Part shown: positions 11,049 through 31,237 of the stretch, piece by piece | Layout: the number at the start of each line of letters is the position of its first letter | How positions within the stretch are numbered: the stretch's first letter is position 1 | Assembly: GCA_028015205.1 (NCBI GenBank) | Contig: CM051517.1 | Location: 11,642,501-11,706,500 of the forward strand | From: Mytilisepta virgata | Lineage: Eukaryota > Mollusca > Bivalvia > Mytilida > Mytilidae | Direction: 5' to 3' | DNA length: 64,000 nt | Program-made: the position numbers and the translations under genes | The notes under the pieces: generated by a model | Database searches by the model: none | Told to the model about the DNA's origin: nothing | The model's input: the letters and a program-made list of their open reading frames with translations, nothing else

Positions 11049-12563
11049 ATACGACCGCAAAATATTTTACCATAACTTTAGTACAAGTTAATAGAAATCT
11101 ATGAAATTTAAACACAAGGTTTATGACCACAAAAGGAAGGTTGGGATTGATTTTTGGAGTTTTGGTCCCAACAGTTTAGGAATTAGGGGCCAAAAGGGTC
11201 CAAAATTAAACTTTGTTTGATTTCATCGAAAATTGACCTATTGGGGTTCTTTGATATGCTGAATCTAACCGTGCATTTAGATTCTTAATTTTTGGTCCCG
11301 TTTTCAAATTGGTCTACATTAAGGTCCAAATGGTCCAAAATTAAACTTTGTTTGATTTTAACAAAAATTGAATTCTTGGGGTTCTTTGATATGCTGAATC
11401 TAAACATGTACTTAGTTTTTTTATTATGGGCCCAGTTTTCAAGTTGGTCCAAATCGGGGTCCAAAATTAAAGCGAAAAAAGGGGTAAATTATTTTTTTTT
11501 TTGGGGGGGGGGCAATTCTCCACAGCATATTGTATTGCACAAGAAGCAAAAAATTGAATATAAATTGAAATCATATGACCAATTCTAAGTTCTTTGATTT
11601 CAGTTATTCTGTGTCAGAAACCTATTATGTGTCAAATATTTGAAGAAATTTTCAATTGCACAGTATTGTGCAATAGCAAGAAATTGATATGTGTGCCCTG
11701 TTATCAAAACTTTATTATTAACAAATTCCATTGGAAATTTGCCAATATAAAATGTGCTGATGAAGCTTTTTTGTTTATCTTATCTAAACTGCTTTTAAAT
11801 TATGTATATTTAAAATTTGCCATCCATGACTATGATGTCATTTTCTATTTTAATATGTTATGGTGTATTTAAATGGGCTGTTATGGTTGCAAAGTATAAA
11901 GAAATGGTGGGGGGGGGGGGGGGGGGGGGGGTAAATGAGAAATTGGGGAGGGGGCAATTTTTTTCTCATTTCATATTTCATAAATTAAAAAGAAAATTTC
12001 AAATTTTTTTTAGCAAAAAAAGGGGGGGTTACAATAAATTTTATTGTTTTTTTTTTTTTGTGGGAGGGGGGGGGGGGGTCAATGTGCAACTTCATAGTGT
12101 ATTGCACAAAAGTTAAAAAAAGGGGTAAATTATTATTTTTTTGGGGGGGGGGTCAATTCTCCAAAGCATATTGTATTGCACAAAAAGCAAAAAATTGAAT
12201 ATAAATTGAAATCATATGACCAATTCTAAGTTCTTTGATTTCAGTTATTCTGTGTCAGAAACCTATTATGTGTCAAATATTTCAAGAAATTTTCAATTGC
12301 ACAGTATTGCGCAATAGCAAGAAATTGATATGTGTGCCCAATTTTAAATTGGTTATTTCTGATTTATATATAAAAACAAATAATACTGATATGGTTTGAA
12401 TAGGTAAATTAAAAATTTTTAAGTTCTTAGACAACATTCATTCTGTGTCAAACCTATGCTGTGTCAAATATTTATTCACAATCCAAATTCAGTATTGTAT
12501 CAAGCTTGAATGTTGTGTTCATAATTGCCCCAACTATTCAGGGTTCGACATCTGCAGTCGTAT
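11049..12563. mobile_element. Element with ATACGACCGC-type terminal inverted repeats
   Basis: The left end ATACGACCGC matches the reverse complement of the right end GCAGTCGTAT with one mismatch. Two internal direct repeats are visible: units of about 150 bp around 11150-11400 (GGTCCAAAATTAAACTTTGTTTGAT twice) and a block of about 220 bp near 11470-11690 copied at 12119-12340. The open frames in it are not gene-like. Similar ends are common in mussel genomes as I recall them. Confidence 0.6.
11909..11931 (+). repeat. Uninterrupted run of 23 G
   Basis: A poly-G tract inside the element 11049-12563, with further G runs at about 12022, 12066 and 12143. It could form stacked G-quadruplex DNA or be partly a sequencing-length artefact. 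Confidence 0.8.
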
Positions 12564-12766
12564 CTAGCTGCGCCCAGCGGAGCATTTTATTATGGATTGT
12601 ATTCTAAATTTTTAAATCTGTTTCCATAGTCTGTGGCTTTATATATATATAAAGTGTTTTGTTGTTCTCTTTTCCCAATCACTTTGAAGAGGATAAACTA
12701 AGTTCTATACTGTATTATTGGTTATGCATGGAAGCCCTTTCATACCAAAAATGACTTTTTTGTGGG

Positions 12767-13030
12767 GGGCTCGGTGGCCAAGTGGTCTGGGTAGTTCGTC
12801 TTGACTACTAATGATCACTAGCCTGTCAAACATTGAGGTTTCGAGTTCAAATCTCATTGGTTGTGGGGTGTGTTCGACTCCGATCTTATAGAAAAGGATT
12901 GTCAATTTTCCTACCGAAGGTCGTGGTTTTCTCTGTTACTCCGGCTTCCTCCACCAATAAAAGCTGGCCATCTCAAAATAGCCAAATGTGCTGAAAATGG
13001 TGTAAAACCCCAATTCAATAAACAAACACT
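12767..13030 (+). mobile_element. tRNA-derived SINE, family B
   Basis: The head has box A TGGCCAAGTGGTCTGGG and box B GGTTTCGAGTTCAAATC, about 65 nt apart. The body contains CTACCGAAGGTCGTGGTTTTC, CTCCGGCTTCCTCC and AAATGTGCTGAAAATGG, ending CCCCAATTCAATAAACAAAC. A minus-strand copy sits at 15910-16148. Confidence 0.85.
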
Positions 13031-13738
13031 TTTTTGGGATCTGAAAAATTTGAAAACAAATATTTCAAACACCCTTATATGTTACATGATCTGCATGATT
13101 TCTTACCAAAATATTAATTTTTCAGGATCCAATAATGATTCTGATTCTGCTTTTGTGTTATTCTTTATAATCCTACCAACAAATAAGCAATATTTTCAGT
13201 CAAAATTGTGGTTGTTCTTGTAGTATAATGATTTTCTTGCAAACATTAGGAAGAAAATAGATTTCATCATACATGAAGGTTAGTGAGTGCCCCCAAAATT
13301 GCAGAAAAGATCCATATATCCTTGAGGATACATTTGTTTCAAAGTGCTAACATCAAACTTAATAAAAGCCAATCATGCATAAAATGTAGTTCATGGTGAA
13401 TCAAACCATCAGCTATGCAGTGACCTTCATTTCTAGCCTGTGATGTTTGAACCAAATAATCTCATCCATCTATGAATTGTAAAAATTCATGAAAGTAAAA
13501 ATTGCAAATTAACCTTTAAAAGGGATAATTTAATGTCAGTATTTAGAAAAAAGAGTTTGGAAAAGAAAATTCTGGCTCCCAAAAAAGGATCCAAAAAATA
13601 ATGAAATAACACTGACTGACATTTAAAAAAAATGGTTTGGTAGGTCTGTGTTATAGTAGTCTCAGGGTAGGTGAGCCATAAGAAAAATAAATACAGATCC
13701 AAGTTTATTTCTTTGCCTTACAATTTTCATCGGGCCAA

Positions 13739-13870
13739 TATAAAAGGATAAAAAATTGAAAATAGAAGTAAAACTACGTTCGGGATCCTAGCGGACACTT
13801 CCGGTTTTACAATACGTAGTTTAGTGTGACCCAAAAGTGAAAACTACAAATTCATTGCAGAACCGGTAAC
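13739..13870 (+). promoter_or_regulatory. PSMA4: PSMA4 promoter and 5' leader
   Basis: TATAAAAG at 13739-13746 is a good TATA box about 130 bp before the ATG. ACTTCCGGTT near 13798 is an ETS-type site; ETS factors are known to drive many proteasome and housekeeping genes. The transcription start is inferred near 13770. The leader ends GAACCGGTAAC before the ATG. Confidence 0.5.
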
Positions 13871-23091
<9,221 letters not shown>

Positions 23092-23093
<2 letters not shown>

Positions 23094-23097
23094 TAAA
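23092..23097 (+). terminator. AATAAA overlapping the PSMA4 stop codon
   Basis: TCA TAA TAAAATG gives AATAAA across the stop. A second AATAAA-like signal lies about 27 bp on (AAAAATAAAAAT) and is an equally likely poly(A) signal. Confidence 0.4.
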
Positions 23098-23161
23098 ATG
23101 TAAGGATTTTATATAAAAAATAAAAATATTAATTAAAAACCAATTGTTCAGAGAACAATTG

Positions 23162-24947
23162 AAGGTCTTTCCACCTCAATTGTAGATTTGTTGATAACAA
23201 AAATGAGGTTTAAAATGTAATTGTTGGTTTTAGAGCATAGCTAAGCTTTCAGCTATTGCAAAAATATATGGTTCTATGTACTTTTGATTGAAATAAGGGA
23301 GGTATTGTGCTACTTCCCGTATTACAAATATCACTCCTGGTTTGATTTGATAGGTAATTTCACAATTGTTAAAAAAATATATGGACTGCTAGTTTGAATA
23401 ACGAAGAAAAATTTTTAACAAAATGTTTGTGATGAATTATACTGTTTTGCACTATAAACATCAAAAACGTCATTAATGTGACCTTATAAATTGACAATTC
23501 TAGACGTTTTTATCGGCTGTAACATTGTCACGTTAATTAACATTACAAAATATTCAAAATGTCTAAAAACATCTACATAAATAATAACCTTGCCAGAAAT
23601 GACGTCATCAAAAGTTGTGCCTGAATTTCACGCTTTCAATAACTTTAATTGCTTTAAAAATCTGGAAAAAAAACCTTATAAAGTGTAAAAAAATGCAAAA
23701 TACGTAATATAGGTCATGACCTTGACCTTTGACCTTGTGACCTATTTCAAGGTCATTGGTCGCTGAGGTCATTGTAGAAGACCCCATGCCATTATTGTGT
23801 ACCATTGTCAAGTTATAAACGAAAAACCTTAAGTTTGAACGTTCTAGGCGCAATTACTCTCAAAAGATGACTTCATACAACTTTAACTCAAATGTAACAA
23901 AGTTGCGCATCAATGTCCTAAACATTTCCACCATTACATTTCCTTGGCTATCTACAACCATTTCAGAGGTGTAGTGATAACAAGCAAATGTCAAATAATA
24001 GAACTTGACCATGACCTTTGACCTTGATGCCAATTTGAAGGTTATCAATCCCTGATGTTAAAACAAAAGACCCCATGCCTTTATCATGTACCATTGTTGA
24101 GAAATAAACGAAAAACCGAAAATTTAAACGTTCTAACGGCAATTACGCCTATAAAATGAGGTCATACAACTTTTATGCAAATGTAACAAAGCTAGGTCTC
24201 AACGTCCTTAACATTTTCTCCATTACATTTTATCAGCTATCTTTTACCGTTTCAGAGGAGAAGCGATAACAAGCAAAAGTCAAAATTTAGAACTTGACTT
24301 TGACCTTTGACCTTGATGCTAATTTGAAGGTTATCAATCCTTGATGTCAAAACAAAAGACCCCATGCCTTTATCATGTACCATTGTTGAGAAATAAACGA
24401 AAAACCGAAAATTTAAACATTCTAATGGCAATTACGCCTATAAAATGAGGTCATACAACTTTTATGCAAATGTAACAAAGCTAGGTCTCAACGTCCTTAA
24501 CATTTTCTCCATTACATTTTATCAGCTATCTTTTACCGTTTCAGAGGAGAAGCGATAACAAGCAAAAGTCAAAATTTAGAACGTGACCTTGACCTTTGAC
24601 ATTGACCTCATTTTACTTGTTAGGGGTCATGGACCCTAAATACAAAGTTTCATTTTGATATCTCAACTCTAAATAACAATTTTTATGATACACCAAAAGT
24701 GAAAGTCGTTTGAAGGGAAATAACTCCTATGAAATGTCGTCAGATCCTTTCCAACCAAATGAAACAAAGTTGCGCACAGATAAACTGAAGACATTGAAAA
24801 AAATTTTAGGTCGATATCTTTTACGGTTACAGAGAAATAAAGATAACAAGAAAAGGAGGGGCGGGGAGATAACTCCGATAAAAAAAGTGTTCGGTTACAC
24901 AGGGTCAATGGCTAGAACAAAAGCAAAGTGGAAAGTGGAAAGACCTT
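23162..24947. mobile_element. Non-autonomous element with AAGGTCTTTCCAC terminal inverted repeats
   Basis: AAGGTCTTTCCAC at 23162-23174 is the exact reverse complement of GTGGAAAGACCTT at 24935-24947. The interior consists mostly of about four tandem units with an exact 289-bp spacing. Units share GACCCCATGCC, TGTACCATTGTTGAGAAATA, TTTTATCAGCTATCTTTTACC and AGCGATAACAAGCAAAAGTC. The 80-codon frame near its right end is not gene-like. Confidence 0.75.
23723..24602 (+). promoter_or_regulatory. Four DR1-type nuclear-receptor-like sites at 289-bp spacing
   Basis: TGACCTTTGACCT (the DR1 AGGTCAAAGGTCA on the other strand) occurs exactly at 23723, 24012 and 24301. A copy with mismatched final bases is at 24590. 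This is the consensus bound by RXR, HNF4 and COUP-TF families. The sites belong to the repeat unit, so their presence does not by itself show function. Confidence 0.6.
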
Positions 24948-24952
24948 TTTAG

Positions 24953-26228
24953 CTCACCTGGCCATAGGCCATGTGAGCTATTGCCATCACTTGGCGTCCG
25001 TCGTCGTCGTCTGTCGTCGTCGTCGTCGTCGTCTGTAAACTTTTTCAAACGTTAACTCGTCCTAAACTACTGGACCGACTTCAACCTAACTTTGCAGAAT
25101 TGTTCTTTAGGGCATCTGGAAAATTTCTATCGTTTAAAATTTTTGAAATGTCGAAAAACATGGCTGTCGTTACTATAAATAGAACATAGGGGTAAATTGC
25201 TGTTTTTTGCTAATAACTCAAAAACCGTTACAGATATTGAAAATCTGACATGGGGTAAAATTGATCAGCATGACAAGATCTACCTACCCTGAAATTTTGA
25301 AGGAAATTCCAAAACCCATTTAGGAGTTATTGCCCTTTTTTCACATTTTTGGCTTTTTTTTATGTTATTATTTCAAAAATCTTCTTCTCTGAAACTACTA
25401 TTCAAAATCATATGAAAGTTGGTAAGATTGTTGCTTAGGGTACCCTGCATAGAACTGATGTGGGGATTTTTGATTCGTCGAAAAACATGGCCGCTGTTAC
25501 TAAAAATAGAACATAGGGGTAAATTGCTGTTTTTTGCTAATAACTCAAAAACCGTTACAGATATCGAAAATCTGACATGGGGTAAATTTGATCAGCATGA
25601 CAAGATCTACCTACCCTGAAATTTTGAAGAAAATTCCAAAACCCATTTAGGAGTTATTGTCCTTTTTTCGTCAAATTTTCATAATTTAACATTTTTCGTC
25701 ATTTATCTCCAAAACTATTTGAGATAGAAGTGAAATGTAAATTTGAAAAATGTTTGCCATGTTGAGATCTACATACCCTGAAATTTTAAAGGAAATCCCA
25801 AAACCCATTTAGGAGTTATTGCCCTTTTTTGTCAAATTTTTAAAATTTTAACATTTTTGCATTTATCTCCAAAACTATTTGAGATAGAAGTGAAATGTAA
25901 ATTGAAAAATGTTTGCCATGTTGAGATCTACCTACCCTTAAATTTTGAAGGGAATTCCAAATTCTATTTAGGAGTTATTGGTTTGTGTAATTTGAGGTCG
26001 AGTTCTGTTACATTTATTTAAGGTTCACCCTTATTCCTGGTCAATTCCTGCCAGGACTACCACCATCAGGGAACATATTTTAACATTAAACCTTATGAAC
26101 AATAAATCTTCAACAAATTTTCCCTGAACAATTGAACCAATTGCAACAAACTTGGTCAAATAGTTGATTAATTGTCCAATGAAAACCAGACTCCAGGTGA
26201 GCGATACAGGCTCTGGTGAGCCTCTTGT
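24953..26228 (+). mobile_element. AGCTCACC-type hairpin-headed element
   Basis: It opens with AGCTCACCTGGCCATAGGCC and GTGAGCT, a hairpin, then a (GTC)n stretch at about 24995-25032. Tandem units follow: TAAATTGCTGTTTTTTGC, ACCGTTACAGATAT, AAGATCTACCTACCCTG and AACCCATTTAGGAGTTATTG. It ends CCAGGTGAGCGATACAGGCT. It abuts the preceding element directly. Non-coding. Confidence 0.7.
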
Positions 26229-27663
26229 TCTGTATGTGTCATGTGTAATTATAAATAGAACAGTCTTAATAATACAAAGATAAACTGTACTTCTTGCTGA
26301 ACAAAGACAATAAGGGTGTCAGGCTTTAAGGGAAGTAACTTCTCAAAATTTGCCTTGTTTTATAATCAAATAGGAAGCAGGAAGAAAGTTTTATACCTCT
26401 CTATTACAATGAAATTATATATGGTTATCTAATTACAATTCAGACTCGGGCCAATATATATTCTGCTTCTTAGTGTATGTGATAACTTAATCAAAATGTT
26501 TTGTTTGATATCAGGGTACAGGCCATTCTTGTTTAGTGATTCTATCAAAAAAACAAGGAACAGAATATCTTGAAAAGTAGACAATTCTTTTCATATTAGT
26601 AATTTTACAGATTTGTGAAAAATACCATTTTAATTTTTCCACTTCAAACATTAGATTGCATATTTTTTTTTCAGATGAACCACAACAGACACTTTAGGAT
26701 CTTTGTCAGAGTTGTTATAGTCTCAACACATTGAAAAAGTGCTGTAAAATTGATTGTGACTTTTGTTAAAATTATCATTTAATGTTCAAGTACATGTACA
26801 TTATTAAAATCATTTTGTAATCTTGGTTTTGTACTAGTATATTCTGAAAATGTAGCAGCATGAAATTGATATTTAGTTTACTACTATAAAATGTTTGGGA
26901 AGTAAAGAATTATGGTATCTCCCTCAGACATAACTATTATAGTTCTTTACGGTTTTCTTTTTGCGATCATACTGGCTTTCAGTTACTTCACAACGTTTCA
27001 TAAAATTGTTTCAGTTTACAAAAGTTTAAGCCTTGAGCACTGCTGACGAGACATAAATTGTTGAAATGTGTAGAAACAATACATCAGAATTGATGTTGCA
27101 ATACATCAAAATTGATGTTATATATATAGAATGATTATTTCATTATGTTGTATTAATTTTCTGCAGCCATGTTGTTAAGTGACTTATGGTTTTGTTAATA
27201 TAATAAATATACACTTATGTATGTGGCAAAAGTCTAAAGATTTTATTGTAGTTAAGGTATCAATATCAAGAAAAATCTTGTCTGATATCTGTGTACCAAA
27301 ATTGGGTGCAAGGTATTACATAATTCAAAATTGGCCACTATTATCTGGTTTGTATTTTGCTGATTTCTAAAAAAGTTTTGCAGGGTTGGTCTTTTCAGAC
27401 ACATGTATCTCAACAATCACCAAGATTTTTGTCACAGCTAAACTTAATGTAGCATATTATCCCTCTAAAACTGCTGGCAGAAATCAATTGATCAAAAATT
27501 TATGGTAAAATGCCTTTCTGAAACTACTTGGCCTTTTTAATCTAGCCAAAATTTTCAGGAAACATTTTTAATATTCCACTTCACAGATTGTATCTTAAGA
27601 TGCAAAAAAAAGTGATTATAATAAAATAAAGAACAACATATTGTCATGACCTTATATTTCATT
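26229..27663. other. Intergenic sequence, no element recognised
   Basis: A/T-rich with scattered simple runs. A small direct repeat (ACATCAGAATTGATGTTGCA then ACATCAAAATTGATGTT near 27082-27120) is the only local structure I see. Confidence 0.4.
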
Positions 27664-28025
27664 AAGGCTGACCGCCTCGATGGTCTCATGATAGTGTGCT
27701 CATCTCAAGTGCGGAAGGTCCTGGGTGTGATCCCAGGCTGGGTCAAACCAAAGACATTAAAATTGATATTTGCTGCTTCTCTCCAAGCAGGCTGCATCTA
27801 TGAGTAAGAGCAAAGATGGACTGGTTGGCTCTGAGTCAGTATAATGTTTCCAAGTGGGGTAATATTTCTTCCTGCAGACAGTTACCTTGAGCTAGCACGT
27901 TAAGAATCGTCTCAGCATGTTAGCCTAGTACAAATCAAGGATCATATTCATTATCATATCAACATGTTCTCGTCCTAATAGGCACCTGGTTGCCCCTGGA
28001 CATTAAACAATAATTCATCATTAAG
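27664..28025 (+). mobile_element. tRNA-derived SINE, family A
   Basis: GGCTGACCGCCTCGATGGTC opens it, with a box-A-like GGTCTCATGATAGTGTG and box B GGTCCTGGGTGTGATCCC. The body has GCTGCTTCTCTCCAAGCAGG and CTGGTTGGCTCTGAGTCAG. The tail has TTCTCGTCCTAATAGGCACC and GGACATTAAACAATAATTC. Longer than the copy at 5322, perhaps closer to full length. Confidence 0.85.
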
Positions 28026-28689
28026 GCAGAGGAGGCAGCATCCCTGAATAAAGGGTTTTGGACCATGACTAATTCAATGCTCAGTATGATCTGGGTACCT
28101 GTGATATACTGCCTTCTCCATGACTGTCTCAAAGGACAATATATGGCCATGATTGCTCTAATAACAGTCACAACATAATGGTATGAATTTCTTCCTGTGT
28201 AGCAAAAAGTGAGGGATACTAGCTCCAGGTAGTGTCTAGTTAATTTAAGATTTACATCAAAACATTATCCTTTCATTGATTTGGCTATTTCAAATTTAAG
28301 GTATTTGACAAGGCAAAAATGAGTAGAAAAATGAAATTATATAGGTTAACTGGAACTATATTTGAAAGAATTTTTTTTTAGGTGATCCCCTTTAGATAAT
28401 GTTTTTTGAATGACCTGTCTGTTGAAATCCTTGGCAAATTACGCTGCAAGACTGCCAAAGACAGTTTATCATAACTCACTATTGTTTTGAGAACATTTTT
28501 TTCTGAAACTAGCAGATATAAGCTGGTGAATTTTTTTTGGGAAAGAACTTTCATTGTGACTTTAATACACAAAAGACAATATTTATTTGCACAAACGCAT
28601 TGGCAATAAATGGTTATGGCGAACATAGACACTACACAATATATTGATATCAAATAATATATACATGTACTGTCTGTATTTCATGTAGA

Positions 28690-29015
28690 CAATGGGAGGT
28701 TGTCAGATCATAACACGGAAAGCCTGACAGCCTGACACCATAGTGGGTAACATGTTTGGTGAATGCCACACTCCCTGCACACTAAAGACGCCTTCTGTAG
28801 TTTTCGAAAAAGAGTAGGCTGAAGGCTGCTACAGAAGGCTTAATTATCCGACCCTACCCAACAATCCTCCTTTTACAGTGGCAGTCAAACTTGGTTCCCC
28901 TTTGTGTCCCATCCCACCCCTTTTTGAATTGTTTGATGAATTGAACTGGTTCTCGTCCTGAAGAAGCATGAAATATTTGCCATTTGACGTTAAGCAACAA
29001 TCAATCAATCAATCA
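28690..29015 (+). mobile_element. tRNA-derived SINE, family C, 5'-truncated
   Basis: It begins within the head (GGTTGTCAGATCATAACACGG) and keeps the body and the tail CTCGTCCTGAAGAAGCATG, GACGTTAAGCAACAATC, (AATC)n. It matches the copies at 3163 (minus) and 5937. Confidence 0.8.
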
Positions 29016-29934
29016 TGTAGACAATGTAGTCATCATGCATTGAGCATTCAAAATTAATTATCAAACAATACCAAATAAATTATATTCTATATAATAATAC
29101 ATCTCGAATAACAGAAAGACCCCTTTATAAGCATTATCCAAATTGGGTTATTTTTTTCTTTGATTGACCACTTAGTTTTCTTTCTTTTAAACTTCATTAA
29201 AATGTTTTGAGGGACGGATATGAAACCAGGATTTAAATAGTAAAGGAAACAAGCAATTACCAATATTTTGAAGCATTAAAAAATGAACAAATTTGGTCCA
29301 ATTAACTTATTTTAAGGATTTTGACTAAAATTTCAACAGGGTTATTAAAAAATACTTCTAAAAAATCTAATAGTTTGTGTAGTTAGCACAATTTTTTTCA
29401 ATTGATGTATTTTAATTTTTGATAATGAATAAAAAGATTTATTCATTATGAAGTATATAAATCACTAGAGTGCTCCCGACATAAAAGGAGGAAGTTAATA
29501 TATGAACACTTAACACTGATGAGATCATGTGACCGTCCAAAATGGCAGACGAACTGATTTAAATCGTAGAGACATCATAATGTCTTTTGCTACAAATATT
29601 AGGCAAAGAGACGACAAAAACCAATCAAATCAAACTTCTGGGAGAAAATTACGTAAGAATAAAATAGATCTATAATGCCACAAGAACATAAACTGACACC
29701 GTGATTGTACAAAGTTTTATCACTTAAATGTAGCAAGTACAAAAACGACAGTTGGAGCTGTTTTGTTGGAAGTTATTTGAAAACTGGATTCTGCTTCTTT
29801 ACAACCTTTTCCAGCCTATTTTGGGACCAGTATACTGTAAACAAAATGTGGTTTCCGCCCAATGGGACCCCTAGTGTTTACTGACATTGCTACTTAATGG
29901 TTGGAGGATAACTTTGAATTGAATAGCCTAGTCT
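29016..29934. other. Intergenic sequence before the pogo-type element
   Basis: A/T-rich sequence with no recognised gene or repeat. Confidence 0.4.
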
Positions 29935-31181
29935 GACACAATTACGAACGATTTTTGAACTTTGATTATTTTTGTTTGTTTGTAGAATACTTTTCTTGAA
30001 TTGTACCATAGAATTTAAGATGTATGAAGGCTTTTCATTTTGAATCATAACCTACATAATTTTCTATACACGTTAGGATACTTTAGTAAGATTTTCGTGA
30101 CCTGGTTTTACGGGTCAAGCAAGTTAAATATGGACGCAATTTTGAACAGCACTATATTTATATACCCGGCGGAAAAAATCAATGACAACAATCTAGATTG
30201 ATAAAACAAACATTAATCTAATCTCAAACACATTTCCAGAGGAAAATAAGAAGTGTATGTTGGTATTTTACTTCAAATACTTCAGCTGTGTTTGCAGACG
30301 AAATGACTGTCAAAACACTTCCTGTATATGTAAAGGAAAGATTTCGGAATTGTTTAGTTTTTATGCAAGCTCCTCCTTTAGTTGGCACTAAATCAAGTTT
30401 CTCCATTTGGTTGGTGAACCCATGATCTTTTTTAAATTTCAAATCAACAAATTGTTACTTTGGTACCGAATTAATGTTATTAAATGGGAAAATTCTATTC
30501 TTCATCACATCTGGTACATTGCCAGTAAGATCCAGTGACAATACTGAAATCAACCTGTGTTTGCACGGAATGAGGGAGACACTCATAATGGTACCATCGG
30601 GTACACATGTCACAACCAACCCATTCTAATCGATTATTTAGCATGCAAACCTCACAAATTCCATCATCCATTTCATTTTGAAACTTTTTGACCGATTGAT
30701 TTTGATTTTACGTTCGATTTGCTTTTTTTTGCAGCTTTTGGTTTACTATTAGACTTTGTTTTCTTGGGAGGTTTACAAGAAGAGGACCGGATTTGTTCTT
30801 CGGGTTTGGTATGATATGAGGTTGAGGGTACTATTTGTGAGGATTCTTGGTGGTCATTGTGTTCATCTGGAGTTATCAATTGTGCGCCTTTACACGTAGA
30901 TCTTTTACTCTTCGATTTATCTGGAATTGCAGGAAAAACGTCAATTAAAGCTTCTGGAATAATTCCAATGTCAACCAATGTCCTAGGATTTTCAATTTCC
31001 TGTGGACTCCTAAGTGCCTGCTTACCACTCTCTAAAATTATGGACCTGTTTATGGGTCTTATACCTGCACGTCAGAATGCAGTTAATATATAGTCTCGAG
31101 GACACATAGCATTTAGTGCAAATTTCACAACATGTGGTACCTTTTCCCTGGGTAGGCTTGTGAATGAGTAACCAAGTTGGT

Positions 31182-31186
<5 letters not shown>

Positions 31187-31237
<51 letters not shown>

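Noticed and set aside
12767..12870. Possible tRNA-Ser or tRNA-Leu gene
   Set aside because: Spacing suits a long variable arm, but it is the head of SINE family B with a second copy in inverted orientation.
24710..24952. 80-codon frame rich in Lys and Arg
   Set aside because: It lies wholly in the terminal part of the AAGGTCTTTCCAC element and ends in its inverted repeat.
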